DNA of 64,000 nt from Chelativorans intermedius (GCF_025398255.1 NZ_JAODNW010000014.1:62001-126000), one strand, 5' to 3'. Counted from the first letter of the stretch, positions 28,448 to 36,603 are shown. Made by a program: numbers and translations. Notes: generated by a model not told the origin, from the letters alone.

Positions 28448-28498
28448 TAAGCGAGTTTGCGCTGAACGGAGCGCGACCGCCAGGGAAGGAGCGGCAAG

Positions 28499-28762
28499 AT
28501 GCCCACGACAGCCATTTCCGCACGATTCCAACAGAAACGCGTCAGGTACGACGTTCTGGGCACGCTGATGGCGGGCTGGCGCGCCATGCGGCTCCATCGC
28601 CAGGAACGCCGGGCAATCGTCGAAATCTCTCGTCTGGACCCACGCCTCATCCGCGACATGGGTTTCGACCCGGAGCAGATTTACGAGGCGCTGGACGGCA
28701 GTTGGGACGAGGTTGATCCCACCGGATTGGGAAGGCTCCTGCCAGGCGGCGAGCGTATTTGA
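28499..28762 (+). CDS. DUF1127 domain protein
   Basis: 87 residues with the arginine-rich DUF1127 (YjiS-like) motif RLDPRLIRDMGFD in the C-terminal half. Small DUF1127 proteins in alphaproteobacteria are implicated in RNA turnover and phosphate or stress responses. AAGGAG lies eight bases before the ATG. Control by the adjacent LacI-type repressor is predicted from three operators. A DUF1127 gene as the apparent sole target of a LacI regulator is unusual, since such repressors normally control transport or catabolic genes. Confidence 0.85.
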   Translation: MPTTAISARFQQKRVRYDVLGTLMAGWRAMRLHRQERRAIVEISRLDPRLIRDMGFDPEQIYEALDGSWDEVDPTGLGRLLPGGERI

Positions 28763-28777
28763 AGGCGGGCGGGTGGC

Positions 28778-29488
28778 TCACGGCGTGCGTCGCGCCAGGT
28801 CCTCCAGGTTCGCCGCTCTTTCCACCGTGGACGGGACGAGCAGGCTCATGCGTTCGCCCCAGCCGATGTCGCCGGGGGTGGGAAACACCGTCTTGCCGTC
28901 CTCCATGCGGGCCGCGCCGGAGGCGACGAGGGCCAGGGCGAGGGGATAGAGCTTGTGCTCCGCCTTCAGCACCCTTTCGGCAAGCCTTTCTTCGGTATCG
29001 TCGGCAAGGACCGGCACCGCCGCCTGGGCGACGATCGGCCCGCCATCGGTCTCCTCGGTCACGAAATGCACCGTGCAGCCGTGCACGCGCACCCCGGCCT
29101 GCAGCGCCTGGGCGTGTGGGGAAAGGCCCTTGAAGAGCGGCAGAAGCGAGGGGTGGATGTTGATCATCCGCCCTCTCCAGCGGCTCACGAACCCGGCGCT
29201 GAGCAGGCGCATGAAGCCGGCAAGGCAGACGAGTTCGGCCCCAAGCTCCTGCAGGGCCGCCTCGATGGCGGCCTCGTGGGCGGCCTTGTCGGCGTGCTCG
29301 TCGCGCGCCACGGCGCGTGCGGGAATGCCGGCGGCCCCGGCGGCGGCCAGGCCCGGCGCGTCCGCCCGGTCGCTGATGACCCCGGCGATCTCGGCCGGAT
29401 AGTCGCCCTCCGCCGCCGCGCGGATGAGCGCGCCCATGTTGCTTCCGCGGCCGGAGATCAGGATCGCCACCTTCTTCCTTGCCGTCAT
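28778..29488 (-). CDS. purN: Phosphoribosylglycinamide formyltransferase
   Basis: Transfers a formyl group from 10-formyl-THF to GAR in purine synthesis. The 236 residues include [12 protein letters not shown], the catalytic region [10 protein letters not shown]...[13 protein letters not shown], and [12 protein letters not shown] with the conserved Asp. The ATG at 29488 overlaps the purM stop (ATGA), so purM-purN is translationally coupled. The C-terminal tail past KTVFPTPGD is about 25 residues longer than in E. coli PurN. Confidence 0.97.
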   Translation of the reverse strand: MTARKKVAILISGRGSNMGALIRAAAEGDYPAEIAGVISDRADAPGLAAAGAAGIPARAVARDEHADKAAHEAAIEAALQELGAELVCLAGFMRLLSAGFVSRWRGRMINIHPSLLPLFKGLSPHAQALQAGVRVHGCTVHFVTEETDGGPIVAQAAVPVLADDTEERLAERVLKAEHKLYPLALALVASGAARMEDGKTVFPTPGDIGWGERMSLLVPSTVERAANLEDLARRTP

Positions 29489-30549
29489 AGGTCGAGTGCT
29501 CCCCGATAGATCACGCCATGCTGGCGGCGCGCCACGATGCCGCCCAATGTTTCCACGTGCTCGCCCGCCTGCTGCAGCACCGCTGCCACCTGCGCCGCCT
29601 GGCCGGCCGCCACCACGGCCACCATGCCGATGCCGCAGTTGAAGGTGCGCAGCATCTCCTGCGCCTGCACGCCGCCTTGCGCGGCCAGCCAGGAGAAGAC
29701 CGGCGGCACCTCGATGGCCGACAGGTCGATCTCCGCCGCATAGGCCGGTGGCAGCACGCGCGGCAGGTTCTCGGGAAAGCCGCCGCCGGTGATGTGCGCC
29801 AGCGCCTTGATGCCATGCGTGTTCCTGATGGCCGAAAGCACCGGCTTCACATAAATGCGCGTGGGCTCCAGAAGAGCCTCGGCCAGCGTTCTGCCGCTGT
29901 CGAAGGGGGCGGGGTCGTCCCAGCCCAGTCCGCTTGCCGCGACGATCTTGCGCACCAGCGAGAAGCCGTTGGAATGCACGCCGGAGGAGGCGATGCCAAG
30001 GATAACGTCGCCCTCCACGATGTCGTCCGTGGGAAGCAGCCGGCCGCGTTCCGCCGCGCCCACGGCAAAGCCGGCCAGGTCGTAGTCGCCCTCGGCATAC
30101 ATGCCCGGCATCTCGGCCGTCTCGCCGCCGATGAGCGCGCAGCCGGCCTGCCGGCAGCCCTCGGCGATGCCGGCGATGACGGCCGCACCCTGCTCGGGAT
30201 CGAGCCTGCCGGTCGCGAAATAATCGAGGAAGAACAGCGGCTCCGCCCCCTGCACCACGAGGTCGTTCACGCACATGGCGACAAGGTCCACGCCCACCGT
30301 GCCATGCCGACCCGATTCGATGGCCACCTTCAGCTTGGTGCCCACCCCGTCATTGGCCGCCACCAGCACGGGATCGGCAAATCCTGCGGCCTTGAGGTCG
30401 AACAGGCCGCCGAAACCGCCGATCTCGCCGTCTGCGCCCGGCCGGCGCGTCGCGCGCACCAGCGGCTTGATCTTCTCCACCAGCGCATTGCCCGCGTCGA
30501 TGTCCACGCCGGCATCGGCATAGGAGAGCCCGTTCTTCTTCCCGCTCAT
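29485..30549 (-). CDS. purM: Phosphoribosylformylglycinamidine cyclo-ligase
   Basis: AIR synthetase of the purine pathway, 354 residues. The conserved N-terminal block ([20 protein letters not shown]), the ATP-binding signature [12 protein letters not shown] and the [18 protein letters not shown] segment are all present, along with [11 protein letters not shown]. It precedes purN with a 4-bp overlap and is divergent from the CDP-alcohol phosphatidyltransferase gene across 173 bp. Confidence 0.98.
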   Translation of the reverse strand: MSGKKNGLSYADAGVDIDAGNALVEKIKPLVRATRRPGADGEIGGFGGLFDLKAAGFADPVLVAANDGVGTKLKVAIESGRHGTVGVDLVAMCVNDLVVQGAEPLFFLDYFATGRLDPEQGAAVIAGIAEGCRQAGCALIGGETAEMPGMYAEGDYDLAGFAVGAAERGRLLPTDDIVEGDVILGIASSGVHSNGFSLVRKIVAASGLGWDDPAPFDSGRTLAEALLEPTRIYVKPVLSAIRNTHGIKALAHITGGGFPENLPRVLPPAYAAEIDLSAIEVPPVFSWLAAQGGVQAQEMLRTFNCGIGMVAVVAAGQAAQVAAVLQQAGEHVETLGGIVARRQHGVIYRGALDL

Positions 30550-30722
30550 CCAGACTGTCCCTTCCTGGCAGGTTTCCCGGCTATTGGCACGAAGCAGGCC
30601 GTGATCGCAAGCGGCCCGCGCCGGCGGTGGACCAAATCTTTTCCCTTGAAGCGGAAAGGGCGACCCGCCATCTATCAGGCCTTTGAGGCAGGTTCCGCGC
30701 CGCAGGCAGGGAGACGAAAGGC

Positions 30723-31286
30723 GTGACCATCCCCAACATCATCACACTGTTCCGGTTTCTGCTCGTGCCGGCGGTGGTGTTCGCGCTCATCACGCAGGAG
30801 GTGGACTGGGCCTTCGCGGGCTTCCTGGCTGCCGGCGTGTCCGACGCCGTCGACGGTTTCATCGCCCGCCAGTTCGACCAGCGCAGCGAACTCGGCGCCT
30901 ATCTCGATCCCATCGCCGACAAGCTGCTTCTCGTCAGCGTCTTCGTGGTTCTGGGCTATATGGGGCATCTGCCGCTCTGGCTGGTGGTGGCCGCCGTCTC
31001 GCGCGATGCGCTGATCGTCGGCGGCGTGGTCCTGTCCACGGTCATGGGCAATCCCGTGCCCATGAAGCCGCTTCTCGTCTCCAAGGCCAACACGCTGGTG
31101 CAGATCCTGCTTGCCGCGCTCGTGCTGGCCAGCCTTGCCCTGTCCTTCACGCCTGGCATCGTTTATAGCGGCCTGGTGTATCTGTCGGGCCTCTTGACCG
31201 TGGCTTCCGGTGCGGCCTATCTCGTCTCCTGGATCAAGCACATGGGCGGCTATGTCGATACCGGCACCCCACAAGGACGCGACTGA
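30723..31286 (+). CDS. CDP-alcohol phosphatidyltransferase family protein
   Basis: Membrane enzyme of the same superfamily as PgsA, here 187 residues. The motif is [10 protein letters not shown] followed by [11 protein letters not shown], and there are about five hydrophobic helices. It starts at GTG 30723, nine bases after the final AGG of GGGAGACGAAAGG. Since a canonical pgsA is present at 19292-19900, this second copy may be a cardiolipin synthase (Cls-II type) or a paralogue. It overlaps the AI-2E-family permease gene by 35 bp and leads into hdaA, a conserved alphaproteobacterial order. Confidence 0.88.
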   Translation: MTIPNIITLFRFLLVPAVVFALITQEVDWAFAGFLAAGVSDAVDGFIARQFDQRSELGAYLDPIADKLLLVSVFVVLGYMGHLPLWLVVAAVSRDALIVGGVVLSTVMGNPVPMKPLLVSKANTLVQILLAALVLASLALSFTPGIVYSGLVYLSGLLTVASGAAYLVSWIKHMGGYVDTGTPQGRD

Positions 31287-32394
31287 CCGGGCGCCGGCGC
31301 GCAACGGGCTGGCGCGTCAGATTGCCTTCTGGCTTGCCGCGGCGGGCGGCCTCGTCCTGTTTCTCTATGTGTTCAGCTCCATCCTGCTGCCCTTCCTGGC
31401 CGGCATGGTGCTCGCCTATTTCCTCGATCCGGTGGCCGACCGGCTGCAGCGGCTGGGTCTCGGCCGGCTGGCCGCCACCATCGTCATCCTGGTTGCCTTC
31501 GTGATCGCGCTCGTCCTGGCGCTCATGCTCGTCATCCCGGTGCTCAGCAACCAGCTTGTCGAGTTCGCAGCCCGCCTGCCGGACTATCTCTCCCGCCTGC
31601 AGGCGCTCATCTCCCGTCTCGATCCGGGCTGGTTCGAGGCGGCGGTGGGCGTCAACCAGCAGACCCTGCAGGAGGGGTTGAACTCTCTCCTTACCCAGGG
31701 CACCGGCTTCGTCGCCACCCTTTTCCGCTCGCTGTGGAGCTCCGGGCTGGCGCTGGTCAATCTCGTCAGCCTGTTCGTGGTCACCCCGGTCGTCGCCTTC
31801 TACATGCTGCTCGACTGGGACCGGATGATCGACAAGGTGGATGGATGGATCCCGCGCGACCATCTGGAAACGGTGCGCCAGATCGCCCGCGACATCGACA
31901 CGGCGGTGGCCGGCTTCGTGCGCGGGCAGGGCACGCTGTGCCTCATCCTCGGCATTTTCTACGCCGCGGGCCTGACGGCCGTGGGGCTCAATTTCGGCCT
32001 GCTCATCGGCCTGTTCGCCGGGCTCATCAGCTTCATCCCCTATGTCGGCTCGCTGCTGGGGCTCGCCCTTTCGGTGGGCGTTGCCGTGGTGCAGTTCTGG
32101 CCGGAGTGGTACTGGGTGGCCGCCGTGGCGGTGATCTTCTTCGTCGGACAGTTCATCGAGGGGAATATCCTCCATCCGCTTCTCATGGGCCGCAGCGTCG
32201 GCCTGCATCCGGTGTGGCTGATGTTCTCGCTTTTCGCCTTCAGCTATCTGTTCGGTTTCGTAGGGCTTCTGATTGCCGTGCCGGCGGCGGCGGCGATCGC
32301 CGTCCTGGTACGCTTCGCCCTGGCCCGCTACCTCGCCTCGCCCCTTTATGGCGCGCAGGAGAGAGACGGCAGCGACGCGGCAGGCCGGCGATGA
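31252..32394 (+). CDS. AI-2E family transporter (PerM/UPF0118)
   Basis: Polytopic membrane protein of 380 residues with about eight hydrophobic segments and the family hallmark FIPYVGSLLGLALSV toward the C-terminal half. Family members include the TqsA AI-2 exporter and Na+/H+ antiporter-like proteins, so the substrate here is open. The start chosen is the ATG at 31252, inside the upstream gene; an earlier in-frame ATG at 31210 is possible. Its stop overlaps the hdaA start (ATGA). Confidence 0.88.
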   Translation: MSIPAPHKDATDRAPARNGLARQIAFWLAAAGGLVLFLYVFSSILLPFLAGMVLAYFLDPVADRLQRLGLGRLAATIVILVAFVIALVLALMLVIPVLSNQLVEFAARLPDYLSRLQALISRLDPGWFEAAVGVNQQTLQEGLNSLLTQGTGFVATLFRSLWSSGLALVNLVSLFVVTPVVAFYMLLDWDRMIDKVDGWIPRDHLETVRQIARDIDTAVAGFVRGQGTLCLILGIFYAAGLTAVGLNFGLLIGLFAGLISFIPYVGSLLGLALSVGVAVVQFWPEWYWVAAVAVIFFVGQFIEGNILHPLLMGRSVGLHPVWLMFSLFAFSYLFGFVGLLIAVPAAAAIAVLVRFALARYLASPLYGAQERDGSDAAGRR

Positions 32395-33071
32395 CGAAGG
32401 GGCGTCCGCGGCAATTGCCGCTCGAGCTGGCGCATGAGGAAGCGCGCTCGCGCGACGATCTGGTGGTCACGCCGGCCAATGCGCGCGCTGTCGCATTGGT
32501 GGAGGGCTGGCCCGATTGGCCGTCGCCCGTTGTGGTGCTGGCAGGGCCGGCCGGCGCCGGCAAGTCGCATCTGGGCGCCATCTGGTGCGCGCGCGCCGAC
32601 GCGCTGGCGGTTCCCGCCGGCCATGTCGGTGCCGATGCGTTTGCCGCTGCCGAGCGTGGCCCGGTGCTGATCGACGACGCCGATGCGCCTGGGCGCGACG
32701 AGCGGGGGCTTTTCCACCTCATCAACACGGCAAGGAGTGCAGGCCATCACCTGCTTCTCACCGCCCGGCGCTTTCCCGCCGCCTGGGGCGTGGCGCTGCC
32801 CGATCTCCTGTCGCGGCTGAAGGCGGCCGCGCTGGTGGAGATCGGCGAGCCCGACGACATGCTGCTGTCGGGCGTCATCTTCAAGCTCTTTGCCGACCGC
32901 CAGGTGGCGGTGGAGCCGCATGTGGTGCAGTTCCTGGTGCGCCGGATCGAGCGCTCGCTTTCGGCGGCACAGCAGGTGGTGGAGCGTCTCGACCGCGCCG
33001 CGCTGGAGCGCAAGGCGCGCATCACGCGCGCCCTGGCGGCGGAGGTGATCGGCGCCATGGAGGCGGGCTGA
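32391..33071 (+). CDS. hdaA: DnaA-related regulator HdaA/Hda-like
   Basis: AAA+ protein of 226 residues homologous to the ATPase core of DnaA but lacking the DNA-binding domain IV. In Caulobacter, HdaA acts with the sliding clamp to inactivate DnaA-ATP. Visible features are an N-terminal QLPLELAH that fits a beta-clamp-binding motif (consensus QL.LxL), a Walker A GPAGAGKSHL, and a Walker B VLIDDADAPG. The C-terminal lid has the SLSAAQQVVERLD helix. The coupled position downstream of the AI-2E-type permease is typical in alphaproteobacteria. Confidence 0.92.
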   Translation: MTKGRPRQLPLELAHEEARSRDDLVVTPANARAVALVEGWPDWPSPVVVLAGPAGAGKSHLGAIWCARADALAVPAGHVGADAFAAAERGPVLIDDADAPGRDERGLFHLINTARSAGHHLLLTARRFPAAWGVALPDLLSRLKAAALVEIGEPDDMLLSGVIFKLFADRQVAVEPHVVQFLVRRIERSLSAAQQVVERLDRAALERKARITRALAAEVIGAMEAG

Positions 33072-33161
33072 GCTCCTTTGGGGGCAGGGCGCCCGTGCGG
33101 CAAGAAAGCCGCAGCCGGGGCTTGCCCCGCCGATCGGGACGCTATAGGGAATTTTGCGCCG

Positions 33162-33238
33162 CGGAGCGTAGCGCAGCCTGGTAGCGCATCTGCTTTGGGA
33201 GCAGAGGGTCGCAGGTTCGAATCCTGCCGCTCCGACCA
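33162..33238 (+). tRNA. tRNA-Pro(TGG)
   Basis: 77-nt cloverleaf with acceptor stem CGGAGCG/CGCTCCG, anticodon stem TCTGC/GCAGA around loop TTTGGGA (anticodon TGG), T-arm GCAGGTTCGAATCCTGC, and an encoded CCA end. It is intact. Confidence 0.97.
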
Positions 33239-33298
33239 GCGCCTCCCGGGCCGGAAGGGCCGGGATGGGAAGACGTCAACAGTGTGAGGGTGGCCCAA

Positions 33299-33604
33299 GT
33301 GTCCGCGCGCATCTACAGCCCGTCCAGAACAGCCATGCAGTCCGGCACCGCCAAGACCGGCAAGTGGGTGCTGGAGTTCGAGCCCGAATCGCCGCGCCGC
33401 ATCGACCCGCTGATGGGCTACACCAGCACCACCGATGCCAGAAGCCAGATCCGCCTGACCTTTCCCACCAAGGAGGAGGCGGTGGCCTATGCCCGGCGGC
33501 ACGGCATCCCCTATCAGGTCGAGGAAGCCAAGCGGGCAAAGCGGCGCCAGGTTTCCTATGCGGACAATTTCCGCTATGACCGCAAAATTCCGTGGACGCA
33601 CTGA
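33299..33604 (+). CDS. NDUFS4-like ETC complex I accessory subunit
   Basis: 101-residue protein of the ETC complex I subunit conserved-region family, the bacterial counterpart of mitochondrial NDUFS4 (18 kDa/AQDQ subunit). Features are RIYSPSRTAMQSG, the tryptophan-containing KTGKWVLEFEP, and GYTSTTDARSQIRLTFPTKEEAVAYA, ending in NFRYDRKIPWTH. Alphaproteobacterial complex I (shown in Paracoccus) contains this subunit although the gene lies outside the nuo operon. I take the GTG at 33299, five bases after GAGGGTGG; GTG codons at 33284 and 33290 are alternatives. Confidence 0.92.
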   Translation: MSARIYSPSRTAMQSGTAKTGKWVLEFEPESPRRIDPLMGYTSTTDARSQIRLTFPTKEEAVAYARRHGIPYQVEEAKRAKRRQVSYADNFRYDRKIPWTH

Positions 33605-33621
33605 AGCCCGCCACCCGCACC

Positions 33622-33660
33622 GGCCCCGTAGCTCAGCTGGATAGAGCACCGGCCTTCTAA
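33622..33660 (+). pseudogene. 5' half of a tRNA-Arg gene broken at the anticodon loop
   Basis: 39 nt reading as a tRNA acceptor 5' strand, D-arm and anticodon 5' stem, then loop CTTCTAA. It matches the intact tRNA-Arg at 33749 in all but 4 positions. After the loop the expected stem complement (GCCGG) and the T-arm are missing; GTGGCGG and unrelated DNA follow. A break exactly in the anticodon loop is the signature of tyrosine-integrase insertion or its later decay. Confidence 0.85.
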
Positions 33661-33748
33661 GTGGCGGCTTTCGATGGGAAAAGCGGTGGAGGATTAGTAA
33701 CTTAGGTCTTGCTGCAATGCGGTAGAACCGTGTAGCGAACCGTGTTGA

Positions 33749-33825
33749 GGCCCCGTAGCTCAACTGGATAGAGCAGTGGACTTCTAATCCACAGGTTGCG
33801 TGTTCGAGTCACGCCGGGGTCGCCA
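33749..33825 (+). tRNA. tRNA-Arg(TCT)
   Basis: 77-nt complete cloverleaf: acceptor GGCCCCG/CGGGGTC (one G-T pair), anticodon stem GTGGA/TCCAC around CTTCTAA (anticodon TCT), T-arm GCGTGTTCGAGTCACGC and encoded CCA. The last base of CCA is immediately followed by the stop codon of the convergent PLD-like gene, with no spacer. It probably supplies the arginine AGA-reading function lost in the broken copy 89 bp upstream. Confidence 0.95.
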
Positions 33826-34575
33826 TCAAAACTTCGTAGCTGAGGCCCAAGTTTTATTGAATGCAGTTTCAGTAGCAGCCTTTATATCAGGACCGAGCGT
33901 CACCAGGAACGATTGCTTTTTTGCAAAGCCGTTTAGGCTAGTACCCATAAGCAGCATTCCATCTTCATGAAGAATATATCGATCGTGGAGCCCGCCGTTG
34001 GGCGCCACCCTTACCTCAAGCGGTTTTGTGTGCTCCTTTTGATAAGCTGCTAAGTCGCGCCGGAATTTTGTCTCCTTTAGGACATTGACCGTAAGCAGCT
34101 TTATCGATGAAGACGCAGTGCACTCTGCGATGAAGTCAAGCGTCTTGTTCTCAATGTACGGATCACAAATTTTCAAATCACCCTTCAGCGAAGCTAAAAC
34201 CTCCTCCATTCGCCGAATCTGAGACAGCGCTTGTTCAGGATCGACATAGACGGAGGACAAAGAAGCAGGTGCAACTTCTTCAAGTCCTTGCTTCATAATT
34301 CTGTAGTGGATACGGCCTTGGTAACGCTTCTTGGCAACTGTGCCTCGTTCCTTTTGTAAGATACCTGCGGCTCGCTGACGGGGAACGTGAATAGCTTCTC
34401 CGTCGCAGAGAACGTCCGCTACCTGGGATGGAGTCATATAAGCGAGTTCAGGGTCTTCGCGAACAGCTGCTAAGACCCACAATACGCGCAATCGATCATC
34501 AGCAAGACCATGGGGATCACCCAGAGCTGGGTCGCGAGCAGTAAGAAACCGAGCGACATGTGCTTTCGGAGTCAT
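33826..34575 (-). CDS. PLD-like (single HKD-type motif) protein with N-terminal helical domain
   Basis: 249 residues, not recognised as a named protein. Residues ~1-100 look like a helical DNA-binding region (YMTPSQVADVLCDGEAIHVP). The C-terminal domain resembles the phospholipase D superfamily: ICDPYIENKTLDFI at 136-149 and a single degenerate HKD-type motif, HDRYILHED at 197-205 then GTSLN at 211-215 (His-x-Arg instead of His-x-Lys). Single-motif PLD nucleases such as BfiI or Nuc form their active site as dimers. It overlaps the upstream winged-helix gene by 4 bp (ATGA). Base composition is less GC-rich than flanking core genes. A role in nucleic-acid targeting is inference. Confidence 0.7.
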   Translation of the reverse strand: MTPKAHVARFLTARDPALGDPHGLADDRLRVLWVLAAVREDPELAYMTPSQVADVLCDGEAIHVPRQRAAGILQKERGTVAKKRYQGRIHYRIMKQGLEEVAPASLSSVYVDPEQALSQIRRMEEVLASLKGDLKICDPYIENKTLDFIAECTASSSIKLLTVNVLKETKFRRDLAAYQKEHTKPLEVRVAPNGGLHDRYILHEDGMLLMGTSLNGFAKKQSFLVTLGPDIKAATETAFNKTWASATKF

Positions 34576-35189
34576 TCAGCAGCCTCTCCGACTGCTGGTG
34601 CGCTATTTGTCTTGCGGGACCTTTTTCGGGGAGTTGGCTGGGAAGTGGCTTTCTTAATCTCGCCTGAGAACTTATTCTCAATAGCGGTTCGCCCTTTCTG
34701 CGTGACATAAAACGATCCCGCAGACTTGAGATCCTCTGCGATCCATCCGTTCCTTACTGCCCAACTGAAGTCCCTCGGGAAATTGGCTGGCGCTGCCTCA
34801 CCCGCCACGCGAAACCGTCCCTTAATGTCATCTCGCGTGAACAGGTCAATGCTGTCGTGGACGTAAAGGTATTCGGCTATGGCTACGATCTTGTCCGGAT
34901 TGCGTTGGGCCTGCGCGTCATCAAGAAACTCACGCAACGATACACGGCGACCAGGGGAGACAGAGGGGCCAGGAGAGCCTAATGGGCCGGATGAGCGTTC
35001 TTCAGCAGAAACGCGGTTACTGGATACCGGGTGCTCTTGGCGCGGTACATTCTCATACGTACTCCCACCACCACCCAATATGATGTTGATGAGTTGCCGC
35101 GCAGTTTGACTGGAAACGCTCTTCTCAATCGAAATGCCATCACCCTTTATTGTGATGGCAAAAGTTTCTTTGGGTTCGCTTTCTTCCAC
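34572..35189 (-). CDS. Winged-helix-like protein, operon partner of the PLD-like protein
   Basis: 205 residues from a GTG at 35189, with AAGGAG seven bases upstream. Three parts are visible. Residues 9-40 form a strand-strand-helix unit (FAITIKGDGISIEKSVS). Residues 41-82 are a Ser/Pro/Gly-rich linker. Residues 83-170 form a winged-helix-like domain (IVAIAEYLYVHDSIDLFTRD, then NFPRDFSWAVRNGWI and GSFYVTQKG). The tail is basic (PRKRSRKT). The last domain resembles C-terminal modules found in mobile-element and defence-associated proteins, but I cannot name a family. Coupled to the PLD-like gene, it may be its regulatory or target-sensing partner. Confidence 0.65.
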   Translation of the reverse strand: MEESEPKETFAITIKGDGISIEKSVSSQTARQLINIILGGGGSTYENVPRQEHPVSSNRVSAEERSSGPLGSPGPSVSPGRRVSLREFLDDAQAQRNPDKIVAIAEYLYVHDSIDLFTRDDIKGRFRVAGEAAPANFPRDFSWAVRNGWIAEDLKSAGSFYVTQKGRTAIENKFSGEIKKATSQPTPRKRSRKTNSAPAVGEAAE

Positions 35190-35698
35190 AGCATCGCTCC
35201 TTCAACTGCAAGTTCATCTATGTAACTTGAAAAAGCTCCCTGTGCAAGAATTATGTATTGGTGTGTATGGACAGGTCTCAATGTCGGTTTCTTATGTATT
35301 TCGTCCGTCATGTAAGGCATTGAAAAGCAAAGCAATTATCGCATCGAAACAGAATTCTACTGGTATTGGACTAGGATGATACATATGGAATGAAGTGAAG
35401 CGCATTGCTCGTGCCGTGTGTGCGTAAGGGCGAATCAGAAAACTGTAGACGAGCGCCGGGAATACGGCTTAGTGTCAATCTGCTCGGGACAGCATGACCA
35501 ACGACGGTGCAGTCCGGGACCGAGCCGGCGGGCGACACGCCAAGCCCCTTAAATCGCTTTTCAGGCCGCTTGGTCGGCCGCGTGGACCCAGCGAGCCGAC
35601 GGAATAAGCCACAGAAAATCCACACTGTGCGCTGGCCGTCGGCATTTACTATGGACATTGCCATCCGGTCAGCGCCTTCCGCGAAAGGAGGCGCAGAC
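35190..35698. other. Intergenic region of the accessory segment (no supported gene)
   Basis: 509 bp. The left part (to about 35400) is A/T-rich and should hold the promoter of the leftward two-gene operon; on the minus strand TTGAGA followed by TACATAAT near 35235-35265 is a possible but weak -35/-10. The right part is GC-rich again and ends with AAAGGAGG serving the gene at 35699. Short ORFs across it have no ribosome site or recognisable features. Confidence 0.45.
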
Positions 35699-35980
35699 AT
35701 GCGCATTTGCTATTCTACCGATGAAGACCCCGAACTGTTCGAGCCCGATTGGGATGTCATCGCGAATGATCTTCGGAATGCGGCGGAGTACCTCTCTGAT
35801 TGCGATGACGAGCATGGGATGCTGGGACTCTTCGCAATCGATTTGCTACAGGCAGCCTACTTTACGCCCGCCCTTTCTACCGAGGAACGAGCCAGGCGAA
35901 TGCTCTGCCACATTCGGTGGATCACGAGCTATCTCTCAGGCTCTTCACTTCCAAAGGCAATCATGAGTCACGTGGCCTGA
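35699..35980 (+). CDS. Small acidic protein of unknown function
   Basis: 93 residues from the ATG at 35699, preceded at eight bases by a textbook AAAGGAGG, which decides the start over an upstream ATG at 35651. The N-terminal half is acidic (CYSTDEDPELFEPDWDVI) and the rest is predicted helical. No family is recognised. It lies in the accessory segment between the PLD-like operon and two small genes on the opposite strand. Confidence 0.6.
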   Translation: MRICYSTDEDPELFEPDWDVIANDLRNAAEYLSDCDDEHGMLGLFAIDLLQAAYFTPALSTEERARRMLCHIRWITSYLSGSSLPKAIMSHVA

Positions 35981-36034
35981 AGCAGCACCTGCTGCTGGTC
36001 AATGCGGCGCTGCTCTGACAGCTTTAGCTCCCGC

Positions 36035-36349
36035 TCAGTCATCGCCCTCGTCCAATTCCTGGAGCCGGGCCCGCAACGCCGCACGCTCCTGGTACCGATC
36101 AAGGAACCGCTCGGCGTAGGCGGCGGGGTTTACGCCCTCTGGCCACTCGTCGGGGAAGATCACCGACTGGCCGTCTTCGCCTAAGCGGACCCGGCTCCGG
36201 TCCCGCACGAGCCATGCCTGGGCCCGGAGGGCGTCCAGAAATTCGGGGTCACGAAGAAGCAACTGACGATGGGCCGCAAGCTGGCCTTCCATCCGGGCCC
36301 TCTCCTCGCGAAGCCGCTGCATTTCGCGCGTGTCGTGGTCGTACGTCAT
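36035..36349 (-). CDS. Small charged protein of unknown function, second of a coupled pair
   Basis: 104 residues, rich in Arg/Glu/Leu at both ends (MQRLREERARMEGQLAAH; RYQERAALRARLQELDE), suggesting two coiled-coil helices around a central segment with FPDEWPEGVNPAAY. The start codon shares a base with the stop of the upstream gene (TGATG), so the pair is translationally coupled. I recognise no family; the size and coupling would fit a prophage remnant or a small regulatory module. Confidence 0.6.
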   Translation of the reverse strand: MTYDHDTREMQRLREERARMEGQLAAHRQLLLRDPEFLDALRAQAWLVRDRSRVRLGEDGQSVIFPDEWPEGVNPAAYAERFLDRYQERAALRARLQELDEGDD

Positions 36350-36603
36350 CACCGGATCTCCTTCAGCCCCTTCACGGCCCGGCCGACGTGGGCTCCCGTG
36401 CCATTGCGGTAGCGGGCTAATTCGCCCGTGCGCAGGACGATCTTTCCCCCGGCCTGCTCCACAGCCGCAATCACGTTCTGCAGCGCCTGCAACTGCTCGA
36501 AATCCTGCGCCGCGACGACCCTGGCCGCCTCGTTGCGGGCAAGCGCCACCTGCTCCTCCGTAAGCCCGGAAAGGAAGGCGGGAGCAGACAGGATCGCGTG
36601 CAT
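36349..36603 (-). CDS. Small helical protein of unknown function, first of a coupled pair
   Basis: 84 residues from the ATG at 36603, with GGAAGG six bases upstream; a longer frame to 36735 runs into the metC-like gene and is not used. Sequence is helical and Ala/Gln/Glu-rich (FLSGLTEEQVALARNEAAR...QDFEQLQALQNVI) with a basic C-terminus (HVGRAVKGLKEIR). It reminds me of small structural proteins in phage clusters, but this is weak. Direct repeats CCGGAGA(C/G)AT at 36613 and 36638 lie just upstream. Confidence 0.6.
   Translation of the reverse strand: MHAILSAPAFLSGLTEEQVALARNEAARVVAAQDFEQLQALQNVIAAVEQAGGKIVLRTGELARYRNGTGAHVGRAVKGLKEIR

Noticed and set aside
35147-35335. A 62-codon minus-strand frame overlapping the start of the winged-helix gene.
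   Set aside because: No ribosome site of its own and no conserved features; it spans the likely promoter region of the operon.
35371-35706. A 111-codon minus-strand frame in the accessory segment.
   Set aside because: No ribosome site, mixed composition and overlap with the well-supported start of the gene at 35699. I could not exclude a decayed gene.
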